64,000 nt of DNA, from contig NZ_LGUI01000003.1 of NCBI RefSeq assembly GCF_002891295.1, forward strand, positions 434,001 through 498,000, given 5' to 3'. Position numbers and translations under genes: made by a program. This stretch comes from Streptomyces eurocidicus (GTDB taxonomy: Bacteria > Actinomycetota > Actinomycetes > Streptomycetales > Streptomycetaceae). The notes below the pieces were generated by a model. It saw nothing but the letters and a program-made list of their open reading frames with translations. It had not been told where the DNA came from and ran no database searches. Shown piece after piece: positions 42,602 to 51,399 of the stretch (position 1 is its first letter; each line of letters opens with the position of its first letter).

Positions 42602-43648
42602 ATGTGCCCAAAACCCGAGGATGAGGGACGTACCGACCACGTAGAGGTGTGCGGTCCGGGCATGGAGGCATACCGGCTGGCCCTCACCGAGGGGACGGTT
42701 TCGGCCCCGGTGCCCCGCTGCTTACTCCAACTCGGCCTGCTGCGGTCCCTGCCCGACGCCCCGTCGACCTATGTACCCGTCCCGCCCGACGTCGCACTCT
42801 TCGACATGGCCCGCCCCATCGAGCGCGCCATCCTCAACCAGCAGCACATGCTGGCCTCCATGCGGGTCTCCGTGTCCCGGCTGGAGACCGTCTACCAGGA
42901 GGTGCAGCAGCAGTCCGCCCCCGTCCGGCTCCTCCTGGGCGAGAGCGCCATCAGCGCCGCCCTGGAGAAGGCGGTCGGCTCCTGCCGGCGTGAACTGCTG
43001 ACCGCCCAGCCGGGCGGCGGCCGGGACCCCGAACTGCTCGCCGAGGCGATCGACCGCGACCTCGCGCTGAGCGCCCGCGGCGTCCGCCAGCGCACCCTGT
43101 ACCAGCACACCGTACGGTCCCACGGGCCCACGCTGGCCTATATCGAGCGAATCACCGCCGCCGGCGCCCAGGTCCGCACGGTCGACGAGATCATCGACCG
43201 GCTGATCGTCTGCGACCGCTCGATCGCCTTCATCCCCGGGGTGCAGCAGCGCCGCACCGCGGCCCTCGTCATCCAGGACCCGGGCGTCATCCAGTACCTG
43301 CTCAAGTACTTCGAGTATCTGTGGGAGGCGGCCAAGCCGGTGCGCGGCAAGGGCCCGGCCACCGGCGGCGGGCCGGAGGCGCTCACCCACGAGACCCGCC
43401 GGGCGGTCCTGGAGCTGATGGTGCGCGGCCACACCGACGAGGCCATCGCGGCCCGGCTGGGGGTCAGCGCGCGCACGGTGTCCACGCATGTGAAGAAGGC
43501 CGCCGACCTGGTCGGCAGCCGCAGCCGGGCCCAGCTCGGCTATCTCCTCGCGCGCACCGGGCTGCTGGACGACCCGGAGGCGATGGAGGCGCTGGGCCCG
43601 GCCGGGCAGACGCCGCGCAAGGCGTCCGACCGGCCGTCGGCGGACTGA
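42602..43648 (+). CDS. LuxR-type pathway regulator
   Basis: This 348-residue regulator has an N-terminal part resembling a TrmB-like winged helix (AYRLALTEGTVSAPVPRCLL), then a coiled-coil-like segment (VSRLETVYQEVQQQ). A central domain follows with DPGVIQYLLKYFEYLWEAA, and a LuxR helix-turn-helix lies at about 255-320 (ETRRAVLELMVRGHTDEAIAARLGVSARTVSTHV). The layout matches Streptomyces helix-turn-helix regulators found in specialised-metabolite clusters. There is no receiver or ATPase domain. The start is ATG 42602 after GAAGGGGGA. It diverges from the minus-strand block and is followed by the convergent DsbA-like gene, so it sits at the joint of the two halves of the biosynthetic region. 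Confidence 0.85.
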   Translation: MCPKPEDEGRTDHVEVCGPGMEAYRLALTEGTVSAPVPRCLLQLGLLRSLPDAPSTYVPVPPDVALFDMARPIERAILNQQHMLASMRVSVSRLETVYQEVQQQSAPVRLLLGESAISAALEKAVGSCRRELLTAQPGGGRDPELLAEAIDRDLALSARGVRQRTLYQHTVRSHGPTLAYIERITAAGAQVRTVDEIIDRLIVCDRSIAFIPGVQQRRTAALVIQDPGVIQYLLKYFEYLWEAAKPVRGKGPATGGGPEALTHETRRAVLELMVRGHTDEAIAARLGVSARTVSTHVKKAADLVGSRSRAQLGYLLARTGLLDDPEAMEALGPAGQTPRKASDRPSAD

Positions 43649-43670
43649 CGCGGCGCGCCGCCCCGGGGGC

Positions 43671-44330
43671 TCAGCCCGCGTCGAGGGTCCCGGTGCGGGT
43701 GCGCTTCAGCTCGAAGAAGTCGGGGTAGCCGGCGAGCAGCCGGACGCCGTCGAAGACCCGGACCGCGTCCTCGCCCCGGGGTATCGAGCTGAGGACGGGG
43801 CCGAAGAAGGCGACGCCGTCGATGTGCAGGGTGGGCGTGCCGACGTACGCCCCCGCGGCGGGGTCCTTGCCCTTGTCGTGGCGGGCGCGCAGCGGCTCGT
43901 CCCACGCCGGGTCGTGCGCGGCGGCGGCGAGCTCCGCGGGCAGGCCGAGCTCGGCGAGGCCCGCCGCGACGACCGCGTCGAAGTCCTCGTTCTTCTCCCG
44001 GTGGATCCGGGTGCCGAAGGCGGTGTAGAGGTCGCGCAGCCGCTCCTCGCCGTGCCGCTCGGCCACGGCCACCGCGACGCGCGCCGGGCCGAGGGAGTTG
44101 TCGACCAGCTCCCGGTACCACTCGGGGAGTTCATTGCCGACATTGTGGAGGTAGAGGCTCATGGGGTGGAATCTGACGTCGATGTCGCGGAGCGCCTCGA
44201 CCTCCAGGATCCAGCGGGAGGCGATCCAGGCGAACGGGCAGGCGGCGTCGTAGTAGAAGTCCACGGTGGTCTTCCGCGCGGCGGCGGCCGAGGCGGACTC
44301 GGGGGCGAGGGTCTGCTGGTCGTTGGTCAC
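43671..44330 (-). CDS. DsbA-fold protein of the mycothiol-dependent nitroreductase (Rv2466c) family
   Basis: This 219-residue thioredoxin-fold protein with a helical insertion carries [20 protein letters not shown], the family active site. The usual Cys-Pro-x-Cys is Cys-Pro-Phe-Ala here, so only the first cysteine is present. The conserved [11 protein letters not shown] and [17 protein letters not shown] follow. The mycobacterial relative uses mycothiol to reduce nitro compounds and activates nitro drugs. The start is GTG 44330. Its place between the pathway regulator and the nitrite-forming operon suggests handling of a nitro, nitroso or diazo compound, or of nitrosated mycothiol; that is inference. 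Confidence 0.8.
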   Translation of the reverse strand: MTNDQQTLAPESASAAAARKTTVDFYYDAACPFAWIASRWILEVEALRDIDVRFHPMSLYLHNVGNELPEWYRELVDNSLGPARVAVAVAERHGEERLRDLYTAFGTRIHREKNEDFDAVVAAGLAELGLPAELAAAAHDPAWDEPLRARHDKGKDPAAGAYVGTPTLHIDGVAFFGPVLSSIPRGEDAVRVFDGVRLLAGYPDFFELKRTRTGTLDAG

Positions 44331-44548
44331 GCGGTGACCCTAAGCCGCGGGTGGACCCGGCCGGGGGGCCAGTCGCCCGGGAATTCCTTGGGCCAATTTC
44401 CACAACGCCGTTACGGGCGGCCGGAATCGACCCGGAAAGGGCGTGACCGCCCCGCCACACCCCGTGAGCGGCACCGGACTTGACAGACGGCGCGCGAATT
44501 CCGGGACGGCCGGCGACGGCCCTGCTGAACGCTGCCAGGATCACCCCC

Positions 44549-45550
44549 GTGATCATGCGCGCCGCTTACATAGAACAGCTCGGGCCGCCGGATGTCATCC
44601 AGTACGGCGAGCTGCCCGCCCCCCACGCGGGGCCCACCGACGTGACGGTCGACGTCACCGTCGCCACCGTCAACCACGTGGACACCTTCGTGCGTTCGGG
44701 CGCCTGGCGGACCCCGGTCGCGTTCCCGTTCACCGTCGGCCGCGACCTCGTCGGCACGGTCGCCGAGGCCGGCCCGGGGGCGCCGGGGTTCCGCCCCGGC
44801 GACGTCGTGTGGTCCACCAGCATGGGCTACGGCGGCCGGCAGGGCGCCGCCGCCGAGCGGGTCGTCGTCCCGGCCGAGCGGCTCTACCACCTGCCCGCCG
44901 GGGTGGCGCCGGCCGACGCGGTCGCCCTGGCCCACCCGGCCTCGACGGCGTACCTCGCGCTGTTCACGCACGGCCGGCTGCGGGCCGGCGAGACCGTGGT
45001 CGTCGCGGGCGGCGGCGGGAACGTCGGCGCCGCGCTCATCGTCATGGCCGCCCGGGCGGGCGCCCGGGTCGTCGCCACGGCGAGCGCGAAGGACGCGGAG
45101 TACTGCCGCTCCCTGGGCGCGGCGGAGGTGATCGACTACCGCGACCCCGACGAGGCCGGGCTGCTGCGCGCGGCCTGCCCGCGCGGCGCCGACCTGCACA
45201 TCGACACCTCGGCCCGCAACGACCTGTCCGCCGCCGTGGAACTGCTCGCCAAGCGGGGCCGGATCGTCCTGCTCGCCGGGCTGCGCACCCGGCCCGTGCT
45301 GCCGGTCGGCCCGCTCTACCTCAAGGACGGTTCGATCGTCGGCTTCGCCATCTCGCAGGCGACCACCGGGGAGCTCGCCGAGGCGGCGGAGGGCGTCGGC
45401 CGGCTGCTCGCCGAGGGCCTGCTGCGGCCCCGGGCCGTGGACGTCCTGCCGCTCGCCGAGGCCGCCGAGGCCCACCGGAGGGTGGAGGCCGGCGAGGCCA
45501 ACGGCCGCCGCGTCGTCCTGAGCACGGCCCGCCCGGAGCCGCGCGGCTGA
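44549..45550 (+). CDS. Quinone oxidoreductase-like MDR protein
   Basis: This is a zinc-independent medium-chain reductase of about 333 residues. The N-terminal GroES-like domain has MRAAYIEQLGPPDVIQYGEL and the Rossmann glycine motif is VVAGGGGNVGAALIVMA, near residue 155. Members of the QOR/enoyl reductase group reduce quinones or enones with NADPH. The start is GTG 44549 with AGGA eight bases upstream; ATG 44555 is the alternative. The promoter region has TTGACA at 44480 in a context (CACCGGACTTGACAGAC) resembling one upstream of the SRPBCC gene. Its role in the pathway is unknown. Confidence 0.85.
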   Translation: MIMRAAYIEQLGPPDVIQYGELPAPHAGPTDVTVDVTVATVNHVDTFVRSGAWRTPVAFPFTVGRDLVGTVAEAGPGAPGFRPGDVVWSTSMGYGGRQGAAAERVVVPAERLYHLPAGVAPADAVALAHPASTAYLALFTHGRLRAGETVVVAGGGGNVGAALIVMAARAGARVVATASAKDAEYCRSLGAAEVIDYRDPDEAGLLRAACPRGADLHIDTSARNDLSAAVELLAKRGRIVLLAGLRTRPVLPVGPLYLKDGSIVGFAISQATTGELAEAAEGVGRLLAEGLLRPRAVDVLPLAEAAEAHRRVEAGEANGRRVVLSTARPEPRG

Positions 45551-45733
45551 ATTCCCGGCCGCCGAAATCGGCGGCATTAACCCTGAAAAACGAATGCAAA
45601 AAGACTGCCGACAGCGTCCCGGACCCTGCCGGCACTCTTTGCTGCGCACCCTCGGGCAATCCCGGTGCGCCGACTTGACAACACTCACCTTTTTCCTTGA
45701 CCGGGCCGCCCGGGTCTCGGCATCGTCTTCCCC
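45551..45733 (+). promoter_or_regulatory. Promoter region of the nitrite operon
   Basis: This 183-bp region is poorer in G+C (45565-45620 is A-rich). It precedes the SRPBCC gene and the overlapping operon behind it. TTGACA at 45675-45680 could be a -35 element, and TTGAC recurs 21 bp later at 45696. No clear -10 hexamer is visible, so a special sigma factor or activator may be needed. Confidence 0.4.
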
Positions 45734-46276
45734 ATGAGCGAATCCATCATCGATTCCAGCCCGCTTTTCGAGTGCCGGGCGGAGATCCATGTCTCGGCCG
45801 ATCAGTTCGAAATCTATTCGGTGGTCAGCGACCTCGGGCGCAGCGCCGAATGGAGCCCGGAATGCATGGGCGGCGAATGGACCTCCGGCACCCCGTCCAC
45901 CGTGGGCGCGATCTTCCGGGGCGAGAACCTGCGCAGCACCGAGGTCGTGGCCTGGGCCCCGCTCATCCGCGGCACCTGGTACACCGAGGCGAAGGTCGTG
46001 GCGGCGGACCCCGGCAGCACCTTCCGCTGGGTGATGCTCACCCACGCCCAGGAGAACCAGGACAGCGTCTGGGGCTTCGACATCGAGCCCGCCGAGGAAG
46101 GCGCCACGCTCGTCCACCACTTCCGGATGGGCAGGGCCACCGAGGGAATTCACCACATCGTCGCCGATCTGGACGAGGCCGGCCGCAAGCGCTTCGTCGA
46201 GGAGTGGGGCGCCAAGCTTGAGCAGGACATGACGATCACGCTCGGGCGCATCAAGGACGTCATCGAGAAGAACTGA
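45734..46276 (+). CDS. SRPBCC (polyketide cyclase/START-like) protein
   Basis: This 180-residue protein is of the START-like fold of cyclases and lipid carriers. It has the N-terminal ECRAEIHVSADQFEIYSVVS strand-helix, SAEWSPECMGGEW, and a long C-terminal helix KRFVEEWGAKLEQDMTITLG. The fold makes a hydrophobic cavity. The role may be to bind an intermediate; no conserved catalytic residues are obvious. The start is ATG 45734 with a weak ribosome binding site. It is followed after 64 bp by the ANL ligase gene and is probably the first gene of that operon. Confidence 0.8.
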   Translation: MSESIIDSSPLFECRAEIHVSADQFEIYSVVSDLGRSAEWSPECMGGEWTSGTPSTVGAIFRGENLRSTEVVAWAPLIRGTWYTEAKVVAADPGSTFRWVMLTHAQENQDSVWGFDIEPAEEGATLVHHFRMGRATEGIHHIVADLDEAGRKRFVEEWGAKLEQDMTITLGRIKDVIEKN

Positions 46277-46340
46277 CCCGGGCGCGCCGGGCGGGCGCGC
46301 GGCCGGTTTTCATGGCAGCTACGAGCGGGATAGCGGGTAC

Positions 46341-47912
46341 ATGTTTCTGCAACGCATCGGAAATAAGGGAATTCGGCTGGGCACGCTCTTCGACCGGGCG
46401 GCCGCGAAGCACCCGGCGAATCTGGTCCTCCTCGACCACACCCTCGACATCGCCCCGCAGCTCGGCCGCCGCGCCACGCTGACGGAGATCGCGGACCTGA
46501 TCGACGACTTCGCCTCACGGCTCTGGGCCGCCCGGGTCCGCACCGGCGAGCACGTCGTCGTCCACAAGACGGACGGCTTCGACATCACCCTGCTGGCCTG
46601 CGCGGTGGCGCGGATCGGCGCCATCCCCGTGCTGCTGTCCTCGAAGCTCGACGGCGACACGGTCGCGGAGCTGCTGCGCCGGGTGAACCGGCCGCACCTG
46701 GTCACCGACCAGGCCAAGCTGGAGAAGGACCTGCCCGAGACGGTCTTCGGGCTCTCGGAGCAGGTGCTGCTCACCACCGGCACCCACGAGGGCGCCACCG
46801 GGCTGGACACCCTGGCCGGCGCCCCCCGGGTCGCCCCGGTGCCCATGCCGCCGGAGCACCCGACGCTGATCACCCACACCTCCGGGACGACCGGGACGCC
46901 GAAGCTGGCCGTGCACACCGGTGCCACGTTCCAGGCGCGCTACCGCCCGCAGGCGACCGTCGTCTCGCTGGTCAGCAAGCGCGAACCGCTGGCCGTGCAC
47001 GTGTCGTTCGTGCACTCCCGGATGTTCACGGCCATGCCGATCGCCGTCCTCCAGGGCCACCCGCTGATCGTGCTGGCCGACGACGACCCGGTCTCCGTGG
47101 GCGAGATCTTCGCCCAGGCGCCCCCCGGGTTCATCGAGGCGCACCCCAACTCCTTTATGCGCTGGGAGGAGCTGGTCGACGACCCGCGCGCCCCGCTGGC
47201 CAACGTCAAGTACTTCAGCAGCACCTTCGACGCCATCCACCCCCGGACCGTGCACCGGCTGCTGAGCGCGTCGCGCCGCAGCAACCCGCTGTTCGCCCAG
47301 GCGTACGGGCAGAGCGAGGTCGGGCCGATCGCCGCCCGGACGTACACCAGGGACCGCGGCGCCGAGGCCGACGGCCGCTGTGTGGGCATGCCCTTCCCCG
47401 GGATGACGGGCGTCCGCGTCCTCAGCCGCGACGGCAATCCGCCCTCCCGCACCTCCCCCGGCAACATCGAGGTCCGCAGCGACGGCCGGATCATCACCTA
47501 TCTGGGCGAGCACGCGCGGTGGGAGAAGCAGGCCGACGGCGAGTGGTGGGCCATGGGAGACGTCGGCTACCGCACCAAGCAGGGCTGTCTGCACCTGCTC
47601 GACCGCGAGGTCGACGTGATCCCCGGCATCGAGAGCACCCTGGCCGTGGAGGACACCCTCTTCGCCCGCCTGCCGGAGCTCGTCGAGGCCATCATCGTGC
47701 CGGGCGAGGACGGCCGGGCCGTGCCGGTGGTGTGCACCAAGGACGACAAGCCGCTGGACCCCCTGGCCTGGCAGCGCGCCGTCGAGGGGCTCTCCCCCAT
47801 GGCGGACCCCGTGCAGTGGCGGCTGGAGGACCTGCCGCACACCGCCACCACCAAGATCAAGCGTCTTGAACTCGCCCGCCTGCTGAAGACGAGGAACGGC
47901 TCCCCCTCATGA
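46341..47912 (+). CDS. ANL-superfamily AMP-forming ligase 1 (possible CreM-like diazotase)
   Basis: This 523-residue adenylating enzyme has the P-loop-like A3 motif HTSGTTGTPKLAVHT near residue 175, the A5 region AQAYGQSEVGPI near 315, the A7 Asp in MGDVGYRTKQGCL and the A10 Lys in TTKIKRLELARL near the C terminus. It activates a carboxylate, or, in the case of CreM-type enzymes, uses ATP to activate nitrite for diazotisation of an aromatic amine. It has a close paralogue at 60978-62555. The stop overlaps the start of the CreE-like gene as ATGA. That coupling to the nitrite-forming pair makes a diazotase role attractive; a CoA or aryl-AMP ligase is the alternative. Confidence 0.8.
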   Translation: MFLQRIGNKGIRLGTLFDRAAAKHPANLVLLDHTLDIAPQLGRRATLTEIADLIDDFASRLWAARVRTGEHVVVHKTDGFDITLLACAVARIGAIPVLLSSKLDGDTVAELLRRVNRPHLVTDQAKLEKDLPETVFGLSEQVLLTTGTHEGATGLDTLAGAPRVAPVPMPPEHPTLITHTSGTTGTPKLAVHTGATFQARYRPQATVVSLVSKREPLAVHVSFVHSRMFTAMPIAVLQGHPLIVLADDDPVSVGEIFAQAPPGFIEAHPNSFMRWEELVDDPRAPLANVKYFSSTFDAIHPRTVHRLLSASRRSNPLFAQAYGQSEVGPIAARTYTRDRGAEADGRCVGMPFPGMTGVRVLSRDGNPPSRTSPGNIEVRSDGRIITYLGEHARWEKQADGEWWAMGDVGYRTKQGCLHLLDREVDVIPGIESTLAVEDTLFARLPELVEAIIVPGEDGRAVPVVCTKDDKPLDPLAWQRAVEGLSPMADPVQWRLEDLPHTATTKIKRLELARLLKTRNGSPS

Positions 47913-49906
47913 CCGGCAACCACATAGAGATCTGCGTCGTCGGCGTCGGCCCGCGCGGCCTGTCCGTCCTGGAGCGGCTGTGCGCCAACGAGCGTGTCGC
48001 GCCCACGCATGCGGCCGTCACGGTGCATGTCGTCGATCCGTCGGCGCCCGGCGCGGGCACCGTGTGGCGCAGTGACCAGTCGCGTGAGCTGCTGATGAAC
48101 ACGGTGTCGTCGCAGATCACGGTGTACACGGACGACAGCGCCCGGATCGAGGGCCCGATCGAGCCGGGGCCGAGCCTGTACGAGTGGGCGCGCGGCCTCG
48201 CCGCCCTCGCCGACGCCGGGCAGGCCCCGGACCACGACGAGGAGACGCTCGCCGAGGCCCGCCGGCTGGGCCCGGACACCTACCCCACCCGGGCGTTCTA
48301 CGGCCGCTACCTCCACGACAGCTTCCTCCAGGTCGTGGCGCGCGCGCCCGGGCACGTCACGGTGCGGGTGCACCGCTCGCGCGCGGTCGCCATGGCCGAC
48401 ACCGAGGGGGTGCCCGGCGGCCCCCAGGGCATCCGGCTGGAGGACGGCACCCGGCTGAACCAGCTGGACGCGATCGTGATGGCGCTGGGCCATGTACCGG
48501 CCCACCTCTCGCCGCGCGAGGCCCGGACGTCGAGCCTGGCCCGTATCCACCACCTCGACTACGTCACCCCCGCCAACCCCGCCGATCTGGACCTGAGCGG
48601 CGTCCGGGGCGGCGAGCCGGTCCTGCTGCGCGGTCTGGGCCTGAACTTCTTCGACCACATGGCACTCTTCACGGCCGGCCGGGGCGGGACGTTCACCCGC
48701 GAGGACGGCGAGAACGGGAAGCTGGTCTACCACCCCTCCGGCCGGGAGCCGAAGCTCTACGCCTTCTCCCGGCGCGGCATCCCTTATCACGCACGCGGTG
48801 AGAACGAGAAGGGTGCATACGGCCGTTATTTCCCGAAGCTGCTGACGGCCGAGTACATCGCGGGCCTGCGCGACCGCGCGGAGTGCGGCGAGCAGGTGCG
48901 CTTCGGTACCGACCTGTGGCCGTTGATCTCCCGTGAGGTGGAGAGCGTCTACTACGCCACTCTGCTGCGCTCCCTGGGGCGTGGTGGGGAGGCGGAGCCG
49001 TTCGCGGGCAGGTTCCTGGCTCTGGAGTCGGAGGAGGAGCGGGCGGGGCTGCTGGAGGCGTTCGGGATCGGCGGGGACGCGCGGTGGAGCTGGGAGCGGC
49101 TCTCGCGCCCGTACGGGGAGCGGGAGTTCGCCGGTCGCGGGGAGTTCCACGCGTGGCTGCTGGGGTATCTGGCGGAGGACGTGCGGGCGGCCCGCGCGGG
49201 CAATGTCAGCGGGCCGCTGAAGGCGGCGCTGGACGTGATGCGGGATCTGCGCAACGAGATCCGTCTCGCGGTCGACCACGGTGGTCTGGAGGGCACCTCG
49301 CACCGTGACGACCTGGAGGGCTGGTACACCCCGCTGAACGCGTTCTTGTCGATCGGTCCGCCCGCGTCGCGGATCGAGGAGATGATCGCGCTGATCGAGG
49401 CCGGGGTGCTGGAGGTGACCGGGCCGGGGACGGTGGTGCGTATCGACACCGCGGATCCCGCGTTCGTGGCGACCTCCACGGCGGTGCCCGGGGCTCCGGT
49501 ACGGGCGCGCACGCTGATCGAGGCCCGGCTTCCCGAGCCTGACCTGCGGCGTACCGCGGATCCGTTGCTGCGGCACTTGTTGAACACTGACCAGATCACG
49601 ACTTTCCGTATCGACGCGGCGTCGGGTACGAGTTATGAGACGGGCGGTCTCGCGGTCACCGAGCGGCCGTACCACGTGATCGACGGGAGAGGCCATGTCC
49701 ATCCTCGACGGTTCGCCTACGGCGTGCCGACCGAAGCCGTGCACTGGGTGACCGCGGCCGGCATCCGTCCCGGAGTCGACTCCGTCACCCTCGGCGACTC
49801 CGACGCCATCGCCCGCGCCGTCCTCACCCTCCCACCCGTCGCCCACATCCCCCACGCCCTGCGCCACGAGGTCACGGACGCGGAGCTCACGGGCGTGATC
49901 GTATGA
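47909..49906 (+). CDS. CreE-like FAD-dependent aspartate N-oxygenase
   Basis: This 665-residue flavoprotein has an N-terminal FAD site (ICVVGVGPRGLSVLERL, glycines at 12-17). It belongs to the family whose nucleotide-binding domain is shared by CreE and HpyO. The SRELLMNTVSSQITVYTD stretch (near 65-80) and GLGLNFFDHMALFT (near 245) fit the group. CreE and FzmM oxidise L-aspartate to nitrosuccinate with NADPH and oxygen. The next gene encodes an aspartase-superfamily lyase, the partner expected to release nitrous acid. It overlaps both neighbours by 4 bp. Function is assigned by domain type plus context, and a different amine substrate cannot be excluded. Confidence 0.75.
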   Translation: MTGNHIEICVVGVGPRGLSVLERLCANERVAPTHAAVTVHVVDPSAPGAGTVWRSDQSRELLMNTVSSQITVYTDDSARIEGPIEPGPSLYEWARGLAALADAGQAPDHDEETLAEARRLGPDTYPTRAFYGRYLHDSFLQVVARAPGHVTVRVHRSRAVAMADTEGVPGGPQGIRLEDGTRLNQLDAIVMALGHVPAHLSPREARTSSLARIHHLDYVTPANPADLDLSGVRGGEPVLLRGLGLNFFDHMALFTAGRGGTFTREDGENGKLVYHPSGREPKLYAFSRRGIPYHARGENEKGAYGRYFPKLLTAEYIAGLRDRAECGEQVRFGTDLWPLISREVESVYYATLLRSLGRGGEAEPFAGRFLALESEEERAGLLEAFGIGGDARWSWERLSRPYGEREFAGRGEFHAWLLGYLAEDVRAARAGNVSGPLKAALDVMRDLRNEIRLAVDHGGLEGTSHRDDLEGWYTPLNAFLSIGPPASRIEEMIALIEAGVLEVTGPGTVVRIDTADPAFVATSTAVPGAPVRARTLIEARLPEPDLRRTADPLLRHLLNTDQITTFRIDAASGTSYETGGLAVTERPYHVIDGRGHVHPRRFAYGVPTEAVHWVTAAGIRPGVDSVTLGDSDAIARAVLTLPPVAHIPHALRHEVTDAELTGVIV

Positions 49907-51399
49907 CCGGCCGGACACCCGGCACGGGCGGAGAGGCTCCGGTTCCGGAGCCCTCCGCCGGCACCGCCGCGGCCGCCACCCCGGTGGCGGCCGCGGCGGC
50001 CGCCGGGCCCGTGGGAGAGGCCCGGGACCCGCTCACCGACAGCGGGCTCCTCTCCCCCGTGCGGGCGGGCACGCCCGTCGAGGCGGAGACCGGCGACCGG
50101 GCGTGGCTCCAGGCCATGCTCGACGCCGAGGCCGCCCTGGCCAGGGCCCAGGCCCGGCTGGGCACCGTGCCCGGGACCGCGGCCGACTCCATCACCCGGG
50201 CCGCCCGCGCCGACCACCTCGACCTGCGCGCCCTCGCCCTGGCGGCACGGGAGACCGCCAACCCGGTCGTCGGCCTCGTCAAGGCGCTCACCCTGCACGT
50301 CGCCGAGCAGGACCCGCAGGCGGCCGAGTACGTCCACCGCGGCTCCACCAGCCAGGACATCCTCGACACCGCCACCATGCTCGTCGCCCACCGCGCCCTG
50401 GGCCTGCTGCGCGCCGACCTCACCCGTATCGCCAAGGCCCTCGCGCACCTCGCCGACCGGCATCGCGACACCCTGATGGCCGGGCGGACGCTCGGCCTGC
50501 ACGCGGTCCCCACCACCTTCGGGCTCAAGGCCGCGGGCTGGCGGCAGCTGGTCCTGGACGCGGGCCGCCGCGTCGAGCACGTACGCCGGAACCTGCCGGT
50601 CTCCCTGGGCGGCGCCGCCGGGACCCTCGCCGGGTACCTCGCCTACGCCCGCCTCGAAGGCACCGACGACCCCGGCTACCCCGGCCGGCTCACGGCCGCC
50701 TACGCCGACGAGACCGGTCTCGCCCGGCCCGCGCTCCCCTGGCACACCCTGCGCGCCCCGCTCGCCGACCTGGCGGCCGCCCTGTCCTTCACCACCGGCG
50801 CCCTCGGCAAGATCGCGACGGATGTGCTGACGCTCACCCGCACCGAGATAGCCGAACTCGGCGAGCCGGCCCCCGCCGGGCGGGGCGCCTCCTCCGCCAT
50901 GCCGCAGAAGCGGAACCCCGTCCTCGCCACGCTGGTGCGCAGCGCGGCGCTCCAGGTCCCGCACCTGGCCGCCGGGCTCACCCAGAGCCTGCTCAGCGAG
51001 GACGAGCGCGCGGCGGGCGTCTGGCAGGCCGAGTGGCAGTTCCTCCGCGAGGCCCTGCGGCTGACCGGGGGCGCCGCCCACACCGCCGTCGAGCTGACCG
51101 AGGGCCTCACGGTCCACACCGGCCGGATGCGCGAGAACCTCGGGCTCACCGGAGCCCGGATCGTCTCCGAACGGCTGGCCGCCGTCCTCGCCCCGCACCT
51201 CGGCAAGACCACCGCGAAGGCGCTGCTGACGGCCGCCTCCACGGAGGCCGACCGGTCCGGCAGGCCGCTCCACGCGGTCCTCGCCGACGCCCCGGAGCTC
51301 AAGGGCCGGTGCACGGAGGCGGAGCTGACCGCCCTGTGCGACCCGGCCGACTACACCGGCGCCGCCGGCGCCCTGACGGACCGGGCACTGCGACCATGA
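49903..51399 (+). CDS. CreD-like lyase of the fumarase/aspartase superfamily
   Basis: This 498-residue protein has the superfamily signatures: VHRGSTSQDILDTATM (near 145-160), TLGLHAVPTTFGLK (near 200) and the catalytic loop SSAMPQKRNPV (near 330-340). Related enzymes are carboxymuconate cycloisomerase, adenylosuccinate lyase and CreD, the nitrosuccinate lyase that gives fumarate and nitrous acid. The first 45 residues are Ala/Pro-rich and disordered. It overlaps the CreE-like gene (ATGA) and the NarK gene (ATGA). The pairing with a CreE-type flavoprotein is the main reason to prefer nitrosuccinate as substrate. Confidence 0.78.
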   Translation: MTGRTPGTGGEAPVPEPSAGTAAAATPVAAAAAAGPVGEARDPLTDSGLLSPVRAGTPVEAETGDRAWLQAMLDAEAALARAQARLGTVPGTAADSITRAARADHLDLRALALAARETANPVVGLVKALTLHVAEQDPQAAEYVHRGSTSQDILDTATMLVAHRALGLLRADLTRIAKALAHLADRHRDTLMAGRTLGLHAVPTTFGLKAAGWRQLVLDAGRRVEHVRRNLPVSLGGAAGTLAGYLAYARLEGTDDPGYPGRLTAAYADETGLARPALPWHTLRAPLADLAAALSFTTGALGKIATDVLTLTRTEIAELGEPAPAGRGASSAMPQKRNPVLATLVRSAALQVPHLAAGLTQSLLSEDERAAGVWQAEWQFLREALRLTGGAAHTAVELTEGLTVHTGRMRENLGLTGARIVSERLAAVLAPHLGKTTAKALLTAASTEADRSGRPLHAVLADAPELKGRCTEAELTALCDPADYTGAAGALTDRALRP

